Counted from the stretch's first letter, positions 34,349-46,223 are shown. The stretch is DNA of 64,000 nt from Isoetes taiwanensis (GCA_021234155.1 JAJEKV010000038.1:9700092-9764091), one strand, 5' to 3'. The notes: a model not told the origin generated them from the letters alone. A program made the numbers and translations.

Positions 34349-35569
34349 CTGGTGATTTGTAATGTAGCAGTGTGTTGCGGCTGTGTGATACACTAATTAT
34401 GTTACTATATTTCTCCTGCGCGCAGTCTGTGTCTTCTCCCTTTTTGTCTCTTTGATTTTATAGTAGTTTACAATTCATAACTTCATCACTTTCCACGTTA
34501 TTGATTATATTATGCACACTATTGCTGCCAATAGATGCCACATAAGCACCACTGCCACATAAGCACCATGGGTCCTAAGAGCAAGTTCACATGCAATGAA
34601 GGCGGCGCCATCGCTCAATTGTACAGAAAAATCCGTTGCTATTCTTGCCCAAGCGCCAAGTTGTTTTTGTCATCGTATTTGCAGCATAGAATCTGACCTA
34701 AATCTTTAAGACCCCATAGTTTAGCATAAAACAAGACAAAAAAGGATGGGTTATCCTAGTTGTTATAAGGTGAATTATATTTTCAATGCCCTTCATTCAT
34801 ATAGTACATGTTAGTAGCAACTGGTAATCTACTAATGGGAGGCCAGAGCCATGTAGGATCCTTTACTTATCACTAGTCTCTAGCCATAAATGCTTAGTGA
34901 TTGGAGTGGATGGACGAGATTCCTGCCATAATTATATCAAACCCAGGATAATATGAAGCATCAAATTGTTATGCTAATTCCAACCAACTAAACTAGAAAT
35001 TTTGTATCAAAATTATATGATCCATGGTAATAATAGCCTAGTAATTTGGACCCTATCGTGAAAATCTATCCATATGGCCAAATATGTAATTTCTTTTAAT
35101 GTAACATGTATACTAGAATACTTAGTTGTCCTAATTAGAATGGAAAAGAAATTGCAAGACATTTTGCATGTATACTAAAATACTTAGGTGTCCTGAATAG
35201 AATGACAAAGAATTTGTAAGATATTTTGCATCTTTGTGGATCTGTTTTTCATCTTTTATTTGTGGCCATTGATCTTTGGAATATACCCCCTATTGTGCCG
35301 GATCGACGATCATGAATTGTTTCAACAAAATTCAGCAGCAAATTCCAATGGTGCAAAATAGACCATTAGCACCATTGACATAATAAATGGAAAGACTTCT
35401 TACATGTCGTTCTGGCCCCTTGTCCAATAAGATTGCAACACATATCACTGTTTCTAAAGTTGAAAGTCAAGTAAAAGAATTAGCGGCAATTTTTCTTTGA
35501 TCGCATCAATTTTACCCTCGTTTAATATGCTAGTTTTACCCATCATTCCGCGGGTTTTACCTTCAATTC
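34349..35569. other. intergenic; 63-bp tandem duplication at 35,104-35,232
   Basis: The segment CATGTATACTARAATACTTA through AAGAMATTTTG occurs twice in tandem with several substitutions. A 17-bp duplication (GCCACATAAGCACCACT) is at 34,537-34,570. No gene seen. Confidence 0.6.
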
Positions 35570-36027
35570 TGCATCCCAGAACAACAGGTAAGCCAAAGTC
35601 CCCCTGGGCTTCTCTCCGGAAGGTCAAGCATGCCTCCGCGCTTCGCGCGTCGGCCAGCTTTCCCTTCCGGAAAAAAGCACCAAGGGGCCTTTCCCTTATA
35701 AGTATAAGATTTTAACAAAGGAATGCATGGCTCAAATCTGCCGTCAATAGAATAGCAGCTCCCCATTAGCCCGGATTCTCCATGACGTATGCTTAAAGTG
35801 GAAAAAATCCTTTGTTCTATAACCTCTAAGATAAAAACAGTTAGATTAGAGAGGTAGCATGCAACTCTGCTAGAAGGCTTGCCGCCAAAAAGAGAGGCCG
35901 AAGGATTCGAACCTCCAGCACTAATGGCCTCACCAGAGCCCCAAAGTCATTGATGTAATCCATAACCCAGCCCAAATCCGATAAAAGCAAACCTCTCAAC
36001 ATTTACAAAATGCCATATAATCAGCAT
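35570..36027. other. GC-richer block, possibly organelle-derived
   Basis: The 35,590-35,690 stretch (CTCCGGAAGGTCAAGC, CGCGCTTCGCGCGTCGGCC, CCCTTCCGG) is much richer in GC than its surroundings and resembles plant mitochondrial intergenic DNA in style. It lies near the tRNA-Cys-like copies at 36,390. At about 35,905-35,925 the minus strand has GGAGGTTCGAATCCTTCGGC, a tRNA T-arm-like B-box, without the rest of a tRNA. Origin is a guess. Confidence 0.25.
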
Positions 36028-36218
36028 TTATAGAGCCCAACTCTGTTTCCACACCCCCAGTTTGGGAATATACACATGATTTACATAAGTACTGCCTTGG
36101 ATTCCATCTATAGAAATAATTTTAATTCCTTCTTGCTGGATGTACAGATACACATTTGGTTCAATCTGTAAATCGTATAAGGTAGAAGAGCCAATATGAA
36201 TAAATCCGATGCATGAAT
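36028..36218 (-). CDS. candidate terminal exon of an unrecognised gene
   Basis: After an acceptor (CGTTTTTGCAG, ending at 36,219) the minus strand is open for 62 residues to a TAA at 36,028-36,030. The product includes CIGFIHIGSSTLYDLQIEPN, VYLYIQQEGIKIISIDGIQG and STYVNHVYIPKLGVWKQ. The composition and alternating hydrophobic pattern look like a beta-rich folded domain. No stop or frameshift interrupts it, unlike most relics here. I do not recognise the family, and upstream exons were not found. Confidence 0.35.
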
Positions 36219-36389
36219 CTGCAAAAACGTAGATGAATCAATGCAGTCTTTGAGGGTAGAAGAAAGTCTAGAAGCATGAGACTATATAAGAACAATAAGA
36301 ATGATTCTAAGAACTAGGATGATTTTGAATCGATGAAATCTTTGACAGATTGAAGCAAAAAGATTGAAAAACTATAAAAACAAATGACT

Positions 36390-36520
36390 GGCTAAGTAGT
36401 ATAATGGCAATGTATTGGATTGCAAACTCTAGCCAGGTTAGAATGGCTGGCTAAGTAACATAATGGCAATGTATTGGATTGCAAACCCTAGAAAGATGAT
36501 CCAGATCGAAAGGATTCATA
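36390..36520 (+). pseudogene. two mitochondrial-type tRNA-Cys(GCA)-like copies
   Basis: GGCTAAGTARYATAATGGCA followed by ATGTATTGGATTGCAAACYC occurs at 36,390 and 36,449. It matches the acceptor, D-arm and anticodon arm (TTGCA) of plant mitochondrial tRNA-Cys as I remember it. In the first copy the T-arm is missing; in the second it is degenerate. They are probably nuclear copies of mitochondrial DNA, duplicated in tandem. Confidence 0.5.
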
Positions 36521-36765
36521 CCAGATAGTTCATGATGTCCATGATAGAAATGGAGCTGAAGTTAGTGGATCGACGGAGGCAAGAATGGAAAAATCAGCCA
36601 CCGGAGTAGATGAAGAAGAGGTAGAAATTTGGGAAGAAGATGAAGAAGGAAGGCATTTTCTATTCCTCTTTTCATAAGCAATGCCTCGAGCTTTAGCTTG
36701 GAGTAGGCCCGAACCACGCACATCTGCCTGCCCTTTTCTAGCTTCAAAATTCGCACGCTATCTTC

Positions 36766-39700
36766 TTCTTTTTTTTTTTTTTTTTGAAGGACGTCAAGCT
36801 TTATTCACCAACTAGAAACCAGAGCAACATAAATGCAAAGACAGATTATAACCCCGGTGGACAAACCGATCCAACCGAAAGCACAACCACCGCCTATGCA
36901 AAAGAATGAATCAAGGTAAGTATGCCTGACAAGACTTTCTTCTCTTGATCAAGAGAAGAACAATTGTAAGCCATAACAATTTTATCTTTGCGCCACCGAA
37001 GAACAACCTCATCCGGCAGAGATCTATGCCCTTAAAGATAAACAACCTCCTTCTCTTCCAGATTGACCATAAAAGCCACCGGATGCGAGATGAAAAGCTC
37101 GTTCCGTTGTTTGGGCCAAGCATCGGGATAGATAGCAAGCAAAATTTGTCTGGCTAGATCGAGACGTGCCAAAAGGGTCAACAACCAAGACCATGCTGCC
37201 GAAGCCTCTCACACAAGAAAAAACAATGCTCAATACTCTCAACCCTTTCTCGGGCATAAAGGGCAGAGCTCTACGAAACCGATTATCCATTTTATGGACT
37301 AACCTGTTGACTCGAGGCATCTATGGATCACTTGCCACCACAAAACTACTACTTTGGGGTGAAGCAGCTTATCCCATACCCATATCCAAACACTTTTCCA
37401 TTGTATTTGAGGGACTGAAGATGCCATCTATTAGATGGAGGCAGGATTTCGTAATGCACAAGCAATTTATACACGTAAGACACAAACCGCCTCGGCCGGA
37501 TATCCCGATGGCAACCCCATATGACTACCTCAACTGTGGACCGTAATCCTCGTGGCAACAATGCAAGCAATATGATTCCGCATTACCGTCCCATCGTACA
37601 ACAAGAACTTTGTTCTAAATGCTTCCCATGACATGAGATGATCGGACTCATACCAAGCTGCAATAGTATTGATACCATTACTACCCATCGTCGTTGTGTC
37701 TTTGGATGAACAACCACACTTAGAGGCACATTCTCTCCGAGTGTCCCGCAAAGGAATCCACCAAAGATGGAGTGGGACAACGAAGACATGCCTCAGGATT
37801 AATATGGAAAAGAGACCTGACAGTGTCCCAAGCCGCAAGCAACCCCTTTAGAAAGGGAGAAGCATTAGGATACGGATGCATATGATAAAGCAAAGCCCAA
37901 GGAAGGAGGGGCTTAATGGAAGCCTTATGAAATGGGAGACAATGCTGAATCGACTGCACCAACAACCTCAGCCAGAGAGAATCATCCTTACCAATGAAAA
38001 TCCTCCAAATGAACTTTGATATCATCACCTTGCTTTGGAGGTGAAAATCCAACATACCAAGACCACCAGCTGCCTTAGGTCTAATGCATTTCGCCCAAGC
38101 TACCTTGACCACTGCTCCTAACTCATTTCCACCCCAAATAAAATTTCTGACGATACGCACAATCTCCTCCATCTTACACTGCGGAGCTAGTAAAGCAGAC
38201 GCCATGTAGACATGAGTATTACTAAGAACACATTTAGCCACGTTGATTCTACCGCATGGATGGTTTAGTCATTTGTATTCCACCAAAACAAGTGCTTTTG
38301 CAACCCACTAATGATTTCATCCCAAGCATCCGGGGTAGACATGAATTCCAACGGGATACCAAGCAACTTTGTGGTATTGTGCCATGCGTAATCTTCCAAG
38401 GATAGTCCAAAATACAGGGAGGGATGGGACTGTCCAACGTCCACAAAGCTGTACATTTTTGCCACCCTACAAGAACTCCTGATGCTAAGGAGAATGTGTC
38501 TAATAATAGCTTAGCATTACGAAGATTCTCAGCCTCGGCAATTAGGAACAAAAAAGTGTCATCGGCATATTGGTTACATACCTCTTGAGAACCATCGTCC
38601 ATTGGGAGGCCTTGAATAACACCATCTTGGGTAGCCACGGAGAAGAGCTGGGACAAGACTTCTGCCACAATTGTGAAAAGCAAGGGTGCTAAGGGACAAC
38701 CCTGTCGAATTCCTCTACCCACTACAAAAATATCCGATGGCTCGCCCTGGAAAAGGACAGTAGATCTGGCTGATGTATGGAGCTTCATGACATTCCTTGT
38801 GAATGACTCCCCAAACCCAAGTGCAAGAAGACACTTCTCCAAGAAGCCCCAATCAACACTATCGTAGGCTTTAGCAAAATCAAGCTTAAGATACACTTTG
38901 CTTCTATGACCTCAGAATCGGGCCCAATATATTCCTTCATATGTGACCTAATGTTGTTGAGAATACAACTAACGAGGGAGAAAGCCAGATTGTGTTGACG
39001 AGATAGCGTCAGCCAAGATGTCTCGGACTCTTTCTGCCAATGTCTTAGCAAAGATCTTGTACACAGAGGAAAGCAATGTAATAGGTCGCCAGTCAGAAAT
39101 AGTCTTGGGTTCCTTGTTCTTTGGAATGAGAGAGATACAACCTGTATTCAAAATCTTATCAAGGCTCCTAAATCTCTGAAACTCACAAAAGGCATCATAT
39201 ATGTCATCCTCCAACCCGGCCCCAAAGACTTGAAAAGAATTCAATAGGAAAGCCATCAAGACCAGGGCATTTATCCCTTTTCAAGAGAACCACAAATGCT
39301 TTTAAGTCCTCCTTCACAATATTAGACTCAAGAAGCAACCTCTCGCTCTTCGTAAAACAATGCGACGCACCTTAGTCAACACGTACCCAATTGCATGTCC
39401 TTCAAAGGGCAATGGGTGTCGTGGCAAAGAATGAAGAAAAGTGATGATGAAGATATTGCTTAAGATTCACCGGATCGGAGATAAGAGCACCATCCGGCAG
39501 CACCAAAGAATGTATAGAAGTGGCGAAGTTTCCTTCTTCTTGCAGCCAAAAAGAAGGGTACATCTATCACCGCCCTTGAACCATCGCAACCCTCGCTTCA
39601 CTTTGGCTTCAAAGAACTTTTACGGTTTCTATAGCCTTGATCGAGATAATAACTCCTTTTCTCGACTCCATTAGTATAATAATGCAGCCGAGTACTTCTA

Positions 39701-40432
39701 ATTCTCGGGTACAATGCGGTCCAATAGCCCTCTAGCTTCAGCAGCCTCGACTCTCCCATATTCTTTTGCAAATGACTTCACCTGCGGCACAACGCCGCAA
39801 CAACCCCTACATGCCCCTACGAGGTGAGAAGGCCCGAGACCAAGCCCGACTACAGCCAACTTTGAACTCATCATCCTCTAGGTACTTGCAATTAAGCTTA
39901 AAGTAGGTCCCGGTAGGTCGATGACAATTAGCCACATCATTAGTTATGATCGGACGAGCTATCCGTGGAAGATTTGAGCGACGAAAATCCGCTAGCCGAA
40001 AGCAGCTGCACAAGTATTAAAGTATCCTCTATCATGCCTTGCATAAGCTCGCCGCTCTGTCCAACCATTACACCACGTAAAAGGACTGATCACCATCAAT
40101 CTCCATAAGCCGACCATCATGTAAAAGGCGAGCCATTGCTCTCGCTTCGAATCCTTGCACCACTTCAGAGAGCCGCGACCACTTCTATCTCTTTCCAACT
40201 CGACCATATTGAAGTCGCCAACGAGCAACCATGCAACATTTTGTCCAAGCTGGAGAACTTTACTCCTCAGAGTTGCCCACAAAGCACCACGCTGACGAGG
40301 TCTATTATGAGCATACACATTTATCAAACCCCATTCTTGGCCCTTATCTTTCCATTTGATTATTATCCACTTTTTGAACCATTGCAAAAGAATCCAAATA
40401 CATAAAAATAGAAATATGACCTCTAAATGCAA
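36766..40432 (-). mobile_element. L1-type LINE with endonuclease and reverse transcriptase regions
   Basis: The poly-T at 36,766-36,786 is the reversed poly-A tail. Reading on the minus strand: an endonuclease piece (40,432-39,992) with WGLINVYAHNRPRQR, AWLLVGDFNMVELERDRSGR and FTWCNG; RT fingers (39,259-38,969) with CISLIPKNKEPKTISDWRPI and TQSGFLPR; RT palm (38,896-38,249) with KLDFAKAYDSVDW, GRGIRQGCPLAPLLF and the catalytic QYADDT; then thumb (38,241-37,720) with VRNFIWGGNELGAVVKVAWA and RPKAAGGLG. The zinc-finger region at 37,320-37,024 is decayed. Frameshifts lie between 39,990 and 39,260, around 38,930 and after 37,720. It copies itself by target-primed reverse transcription in intact members; this one is dead. 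ORF1 and a target duplication were not found. Confidence 0.9.
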
Positions 40433-41204
40433 TTAAGTTGCTCAAGCATGGCAAAATATACGTTTTTGCATATAAGACGTACCAAAAATCATAGTCCCAA
40501 CCATGGAAGAAAAGCCCTCCGCAATATGAAATGAATATGTAGCATAATAACAGGGGGTTTCCCTTGTATTTTTGTACCTTTTTCCCTATGGTTTTCATAT
40601 GATTGTTTGTCATATTTCATGAGACATACTAATGCGTATATCTAGAGTGCGCATACGCTCTAATAAATTTTCATCACATTTTTCAATGGTTAACCCCTTG
40701 AACATGCAATATTTTGATATTTTAGGGTTATTATGCTAGATATTTACATGCAAGGATCGAGGACCATGAGGTTAGGGTTTTCTGTTGCTATCAACGAAGA
40801 AGCGGCCGCATCCAATCCAATCAAATCTTCTATCTGTTTCAGGGTTCTGGAGTCTGGCGATACAACAGGGATGGTGTAACCTAGATATTACAGATTCTCT
40901 GATCAATCCTGCTTAAGCTCTGCCACTCAAACTCCAGGGGTTGCAAATGCTTTCACAGGCCAAAAGAGATCCAGGACCTCTTTCTGCTACTGTGGCGAAT
41001 CAAGGTGTTCATCAATTTCTAAAGGGTTCATCAATCGGGCAAGGACTGGCACTCTCATCATCGTCCTCACAAACGGGATAGTTTCTTCTTCATTCGGCTT
41101 CCATAGTCTGGCGAATCCTTCAATGCTCTAATTTTTGGTCCATGTGCTTACTGAGTTTGATGAAGGAAAACGGAGTTGAGTGTATAGTTTCACCATGAAA
41201 TAAG
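40433..41204. other. region 5' of the eS1 fragment; telo-box-like motif
   Basis: TTAGGGTTTT at about 40,772 is a reversed telo-box (AAACCCTA), frequent in promoters and leaders of plant ribosomal protein genes. No first exon encoding the lysine-rich N-terminus of eS1 could be found between here and 41,204. Confidence 0.4.
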
Positions 41205-42196
41205 CCCCTTCAACTTTTAATCAGAGATCGGTTGGAAAGAGCCTTGTTACCAAAACGCAGGGAACAAAGGTATGTTTTGGTTTCATGGTGTATCTCTTTT
41301 TGTGTAGTTCTGTCTGCTACCAACATAGATCGATTTATATGATGATGCAGATTGCATCCGATGCCCTTAAAGGACGAGTTTTTGAGTGTTCCTTGGCTGA
41401 CCTCCAACAAGACGAGGACCAGGCTTACAGTAAGCTAAGGGCTGAGGATGTTCAGGGAAAGAATGTCCTGACCAATTTCTGGGTAACTCATCATTAGTCA
41501 TCCCATAATGTCACCTTCAATCGGCCAATGGATGAGAGCTTGAAGTCTTCTATTTTATGCGGGGGTATGGATTTCACTCAATGACAAGTTGAGATCCTTG
41601 GTCGTAAAGTGGCAATCTCGATTGAAAACCATGTCGATGTTAAAACCATCGACAACTATATGTTCCGCATTGGCTTTACAAAGAAGCGGACCAATCGGAT
41701 CAAGAGGACCTACTATGAAAACCAGCCGATCAGATGGTAAGTGCCCGGTGATTTATTTTAATGGCAATTGTGAAGGACCCTTATCAAGCTAAGGCTAAGG
41801 ATTAAAAACCCTTTAGTTTGTTTACTGATTAAAAAAAGATGAGAGAAATCATGATCAAGGAAGCAACTAGGCGGACTTGAAGGAATTAGTTGCTAAGTTT
41901 ATCCAGGAGGTAATTGGGAAGGAAATTGAAAAGGCCACTGCAGAATTTACCCCTTCATCCACTTTCATTAGGAAGGTTAAAATATTGAAAGCACCAAAGT
42001 TTGATCTTGGGAAACTAATGGAGGTAATACACGCTTGTGTACTCTGAATTTCTCGACTATCTAGTAATATAAATATCGATAATTTAACCCTTCTTGATTT
42101 TCAGGTCCATGGAGATTACGGTGAAGATATTGGTGTTAAGGTTGAGAGGCTCACGAGGATGCCTTGAGGGCTTAAACTGAATTAGTAGGAGCATGA
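41205..42196 (+). pseudogene. RPS3A: ribosomal protein eS1 (RPS3a) gene, 5'-incomplete, copy A
   Basis: eS1 is a 40S ribosomal subunit protein. Exons: 41,205-41,269 ([20 protein letters not shown]; donor GTATGT), 41,351-41,482 ([33 protein letters not shown]), about 41,564-41,736 (GMDF, DKLRSLVVKWQS, ENHVDVKTIDNYMFRIGFTK), 41,839-42,023 ([30 protein letters not shown]) and 42,105-42,196 (VHGDYGEDIGVKVER). Defects: the third exon's acceptor reads GG instead of AG, and TCTCGATT at about 41,617 looks like TCTCTGATT with a T lost, which shifts the frame. The fourth exon lacks an acceptor AG and has several small indels. The first exons are missing. Many defects sit at CAG/CTG positions (see findings), so some may be consensus errors. 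Identity as eS1 is clear from several conserved blocks. Confidence 0.9.
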
Positions 42197-44066
42197 AATG
42201 TGCATATTGTTTTTCAATGAGGTTGTAACGAGGATGGTTTTGGCAATGCAAAGCCGCCTTTGGTTTGCACTTTGTGATCTAGATTCTAATTTTTTTTATA
42301 ATGATCCGAGGTTTTCTCGTGTTAAAAATGTTTATTGGGGTCGGTTCAATCGTGGTAAAGGAAATAGCTTTCAACTTGTATGAATGTTATAAACCGGTAT
42401 TTGGTTGATTTTAGCATAATGGCATGTAGACTTCGTGAATGCATTTTATAGGAAATAGAAGTCATGATTTATTGATGTTTGTGGGTTGCCATTGCTCAAG
42501 CGGTGAACACTTTGTTTGTCAAGTACACACTTATTAGAAGTGCAAAACAATTATCACGGAACTGATGGAGACACAAACCATTTGCCCAAGATGGCGTGCA
42601 TAAGGCAACATCAATTCTTCATTTATTTGATATTACTATCTAATTTGAATAGCTTCATCTGCTGAAGTTCACCGAGTTGTTTTCGGTTACGGATTGTACC
42701 CTATTGTTGAGATTACAAAACGTACTCATAGTTGTTTGATTTGGGAATAATTTGTTTGTGTTGATGTTATTGTGTTTTTTAGTAATTAATATTTAGGCCC
42801 ATAACATTTACCTATGTTTACGTTAATTAGGGCCCGAAGGGCCCAAAATTTTTTTAATATAACAGTCAACACACAACTACCATTAACATTATTAACACAA
42901 ACCATTGCATTTAACACATTTTAATTAAAATCCCCCTTAAACCCCCAAAAAGATGAGAGAAATCATGATCAAGGAAGCAGCTAGCTGTGACTTGAAGGAA
43001 TTAGTTGCTAAGTTTATCCCGGAGGTAATTGGGAAGGAAATTGAAAAGGCCACTGCAGGAATTTACCCCCTTCAGTCCACTTTCATTAGGAAGGTTAAAA
43101 TATTGAAAGCACCAAAGTTTGATCTTGGGAAACTAATGGAGGTAATACACGTTTGTGTACTCTGAATTTCTCTGACTATCTAGTAATATAAATATCTGAT
43201 AATTTAACCCTTTTTGAATTTCAGGTCCATGGAGATTACAGTGAAGATATTGGTGTTAAGGTTGAGAGGCCTCACCGAGGATGCCGAAAGGAGGGCTTAA
43301 ATGAATTAGTAGGAGCATGAAATGTGCATATTGTTTTTCAATGAGGTTGTAACGAGGATGGTTTTGCAATGCAAAGCTGCCTTTGGTTCAGGCACTTTGT
43401 GATCGGTATTCTAATTTTTATAATGATCTGAGGTTTTCTGGTGTTAAAAATGTTTGCTGGGTCGGTTCAATCGTGGTAAAGGAAATAGCTTTCAACTTGT
43501 ATGAATGTTATAAACTGGTATTTGGTTGGATTTTAGCATAATGGCATGTAGACTTCGTGAATGCATTTTATAGGAAATAGAAGTCATGATTTATTGATGC
43601 TGTGGGTTGCCATTGCTCAAGCAGCTGAACACTTTGTTTGTCAAGTACACACTTATTAGAAGTGCAAAAACAATTATCTGGAACTCAGTAGACACAAACC
43701 ATTTGCCCAGTACTGGCGTGCATAAGGCAACATCAATTCTTCACGCTGCATATTACTATCTAATTTGAATAGCTTCATCTGCTGAAGTTCACCGAGTTGT
43801 TTTCGGTTACGGATTGTACCCTATTGTTGAGATTACAAAACGTACTCATAGTTGTTTGATTTGGGAATAATTTGTTTGTGTTGATGTTATTGTGTTTTTT
43901 AGTAATTAATATTTAGGCCCATAACATTTACCTATGTTTACGTTAATTAGGGCCCGAAGGGCCCAAAATTTTTTTAATATAACAGTCAACACACAACTAC
44001 CATTAACATTATTAACACAAACCATTGCATTTAACACATTTTAATTAAAATCCCCCTTAAACCCCC
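41830..44066 (+). repeat. 1.1-kb tandem duplication of the eS1 3' end
   Basis: Units 41,830-42,946 and 42,947-44,066 begin with AAAAAGATGAGAG and end with CCCCCTTAAACCCCC inside an arm of the foldback MITE. The last 300 bp (42,657-42,952 and 43,777-44,072) are identical by eye, while the exon-bearing part differs at about 25 places. Confidence 0.9.
42951..43320 (+). pseudogene. RPS3A: eS1 (RPS3a) last two exons, copy B
   Basis: The penultimate exon (to 43,141) is open and close to the plant consensus: [60 protein letters not shown]. The donor is GTAATA, and the acceptor TTTCAG precedes 43,225. The last exon reads VHGDYSEDIGVKVERP and ends EGLNELVGA before TGA at 43,318-43,320, like plant eS1 C-termini. 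Between VERP and EGLNE a short stretch (HRGCRK) departs from the expected sequence. This copy is better preserved than copy A, but it has no upstream exons of its own. It could serve as alternative 3' exons if copy A is transcribed through. Confidence 0.85.
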
Positions 44067-44441
44067 TTTGGTTTGGGTGCATATTCACACGGGGGGTTAC
44101 GTAGGGCAGCGAGAGCCCCAAAAATATATTTACAATACATGTACAAAATTAACACTATTAAGTACATTCTCTCAAACCTTATAGTATTTTGTAAACCTTA
44201 ATATACAATATACAAAAACTTGTATATGCATACCCCACAAACGAGGATCGCTATGTACGGTCCAGATCTTAGAATAAAGGGCAAATATGCCCATCCGACA
44301 GCTCTCGTTGCCCGGAGTAACCCCCCGTGTGAATATGCACCCAAACCAAAGGGGGTTTAAGGGGGATTTTAATTAAAATGTGTTAAATGCAATGGTTTGT
44401 GTTAATAATGTTAATGGTAGTTGTGTGTTGACTGTTATATT
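43976..44441. mobile_element. 466-bp foldback MITE with perfect 125-bp arms
   Basis: The arms 43,976-44,100 and 44,317-44,441 are exact reverse complements by eye, from AATATAACAGTCAACACAC to CACACGGGGGGTTAC. Similarity continues imperfectly for about 20 bp inward (GGGCA.CGAGAG). The 216-bp centre is AT-rich and non-coding. No target duplication is evident. A truncated left arm also ends the first eS1 duplication unit at 42,856-42,946. Confidence 0.92.
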
Positions 44442-45076
44442 GCAAGTTTATCTAATTTAGTTAATGAAATTCACAGAACACACTATATCACACTATCACA
44501 ACATATATAATGCAAATATATTTTGATTCTTATCTTTATCTTTATCTTTATCTTATTTCTTTGATGCTAATTTTTCTGTGTTGAGGATGGATATAGAGTT
44601 GACACATGTAGTAAAAAAAAAAAAGAATTTGAAGGCCAAACAAACAAATCTTTAGATTAACGAAGTTGAAGGCCAAAGAAAGGAAGTTGAAGGCTCTTTA
44701 GATTTGCCAAACGAAATTTGATATTTTGTGCAAATTCGCTGACATACTTCTGTTAGTCAGGACACTTAACATGGTTTACACTAAGTGTTCAGTCTTCAGC
44801 AATCGGTGGCCATATATTCTCCACTGCCAAAGCTACTGGAAAGGAATAGCCAATGGGTTTCTTGAGTGCAAGGCTTGCTGTGTGTGGGCAACTTGCGATG
44901 AGATACAATGTCGTTTTTTATCCATACAAAGCTATTGAAGACCAAGGATGAGGCAGAAAGGAGAGTACTACATGATCAGAGAAGAGTACAAAGATTGGAG
45001 CAGCAATCATGAGATACCTACTACTAGTCATAGAGATTGTACTTCCACAGGTACCCTCAAGACTATCTTTGTATTA
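44442..45076. other. no gene seen; (TTATCT)n at 44,533-44,563
   Basis: A short hexamer repeat and AT-rich sequence. A 70-codon frame at 44,726-44,938 has no recognised domain. Confidence 0.5.
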
Positions 45077-45105
45077 CTAGTAACGGTGCCCAGCGTTGCT
45101 GGGCA
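45077..45105 (-). mobile_element. Helitron 3' terminus, minus strand
   Basis: Reverse complement of the structure at 11,116-11,144: TGCCCAGC-GTT-GCTGGGCA hairpin (45,087-45,105) next to CTAG (45,077-45,080), with A outside on the plus strand (T on the minus). The shared inner sequence ACTTATGCCCAGCAACG shows that both belong to one family. A degenerate second copy of the hairpin (GCGTTGCTGGGC) is at about 45,283-45,294. The 5' end was not located. Confidence 0.65.
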
Positions 45106-45301
45106 TAAGTTCGGCCTGTAAATGTTTTGGCTGATAGTTATGGTGCCTAGCATTGTGCAAATATTTGGACACCCACCATTGGAACATTATGTAGAAGGGG
45201 ATTTACTTCTTGGTGGTATTGAGCATGTTATTGCTTATTATTATAAAAGCAATAACATGTTTATTCTTGGCGGAGCGTTGCTGGGCTATAAAGATTGAAT
45301 T

Positions 45302-46223
45302 GAATTGGCCGAGGTGAACATAATTCTTAGGCTAGAAGGTGGTTGACCGTAGTTGTTAATATATAATAATTAAAATTTTATGTAGCAATATATGTAGCTT
45401 CGCGTCAAAATGTTTCAAGTAGTCGTTATATCAGGAAAAATTTTATGGAGCACACAATTTCTTCTAATTAAAATAAATGTCATTTCCCTTGTATTCTATT
45501 CAGTCATGAAGGCCATTTTCTGGGCAAGTTTTCATCTACTCCCCTACTGAAGTTGAAACTCAATCGAAAAGCTTCAATTGAACTTGTTTATAGAAGTACC
45601 CCAATAAAATTATATAGTTGAATTCTTATATTCATTGGATCATTACAATGTATTGAAAATGTTACGTCAAGACTAATGAGGCAAGTAAAATAAACTCATG
45701 CAATATCCTACCAAGATGCATTGGGGCACATGCTAAAGGTCTTACCTACCATAGGTTGTGATTTGAATCGATTATCACAAATTGCTCTGGTACCAAACTA
45801 TCTTATATGGTCAATGCTTTCTCTAGACAACGGACCTGAATTTGCAATTGTAAAGGGAGATACTTCTCTCTCTCAAATATACATCTCTAACATGCTGGTG
45901 ACAGCTGACAAACAATTATTTATGGTGCTGCTTAACTGATGTTCAGTACCAACCACCTGATGTTTAGATGCATCTGATTATTTGTAGTGTTGATTATTTG
46001 TAGTGTTGTTTGTCTGATGTTAAGACCTGGTGTCTGGTGTTTTCCTTGCTCTTGTACCAAATTAACAGCTAGATTTCTGGCTTTGGTACCAATTTGATAA
46101 ACAGAATCAGAAATATTGATAGCAAAGATAGGAAATCAATATATTGATCAATGACCAGAAAAGGCTATGAAATACAAAGTGAACAATGTTGAGTTGAACA
46201 TTATTGGTCAAGTTAATCTTTTA
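45302..46223. other. no gene seen
   Basis: AT-rich. A 72-codon plus frame at 45,721-45,939 has no support. Confidence 0.5.

Noticed and set aside
35890-35930. tRNA gene on the minus strand
   Set aside because: Only a T-arm/B-box-like segment is present; no matching 5' acceptor strand or anticodon arm was found upstream.
37166-37546. 126-codon plus-strand open frame
   Set aside because: Antisense to the C-terminal part of the LINE ORF2.
44726-44938. 70-codon frame with many cysteines
   Set aside because: No signal peptide, no cysteine pattern of a known family, no splice support.
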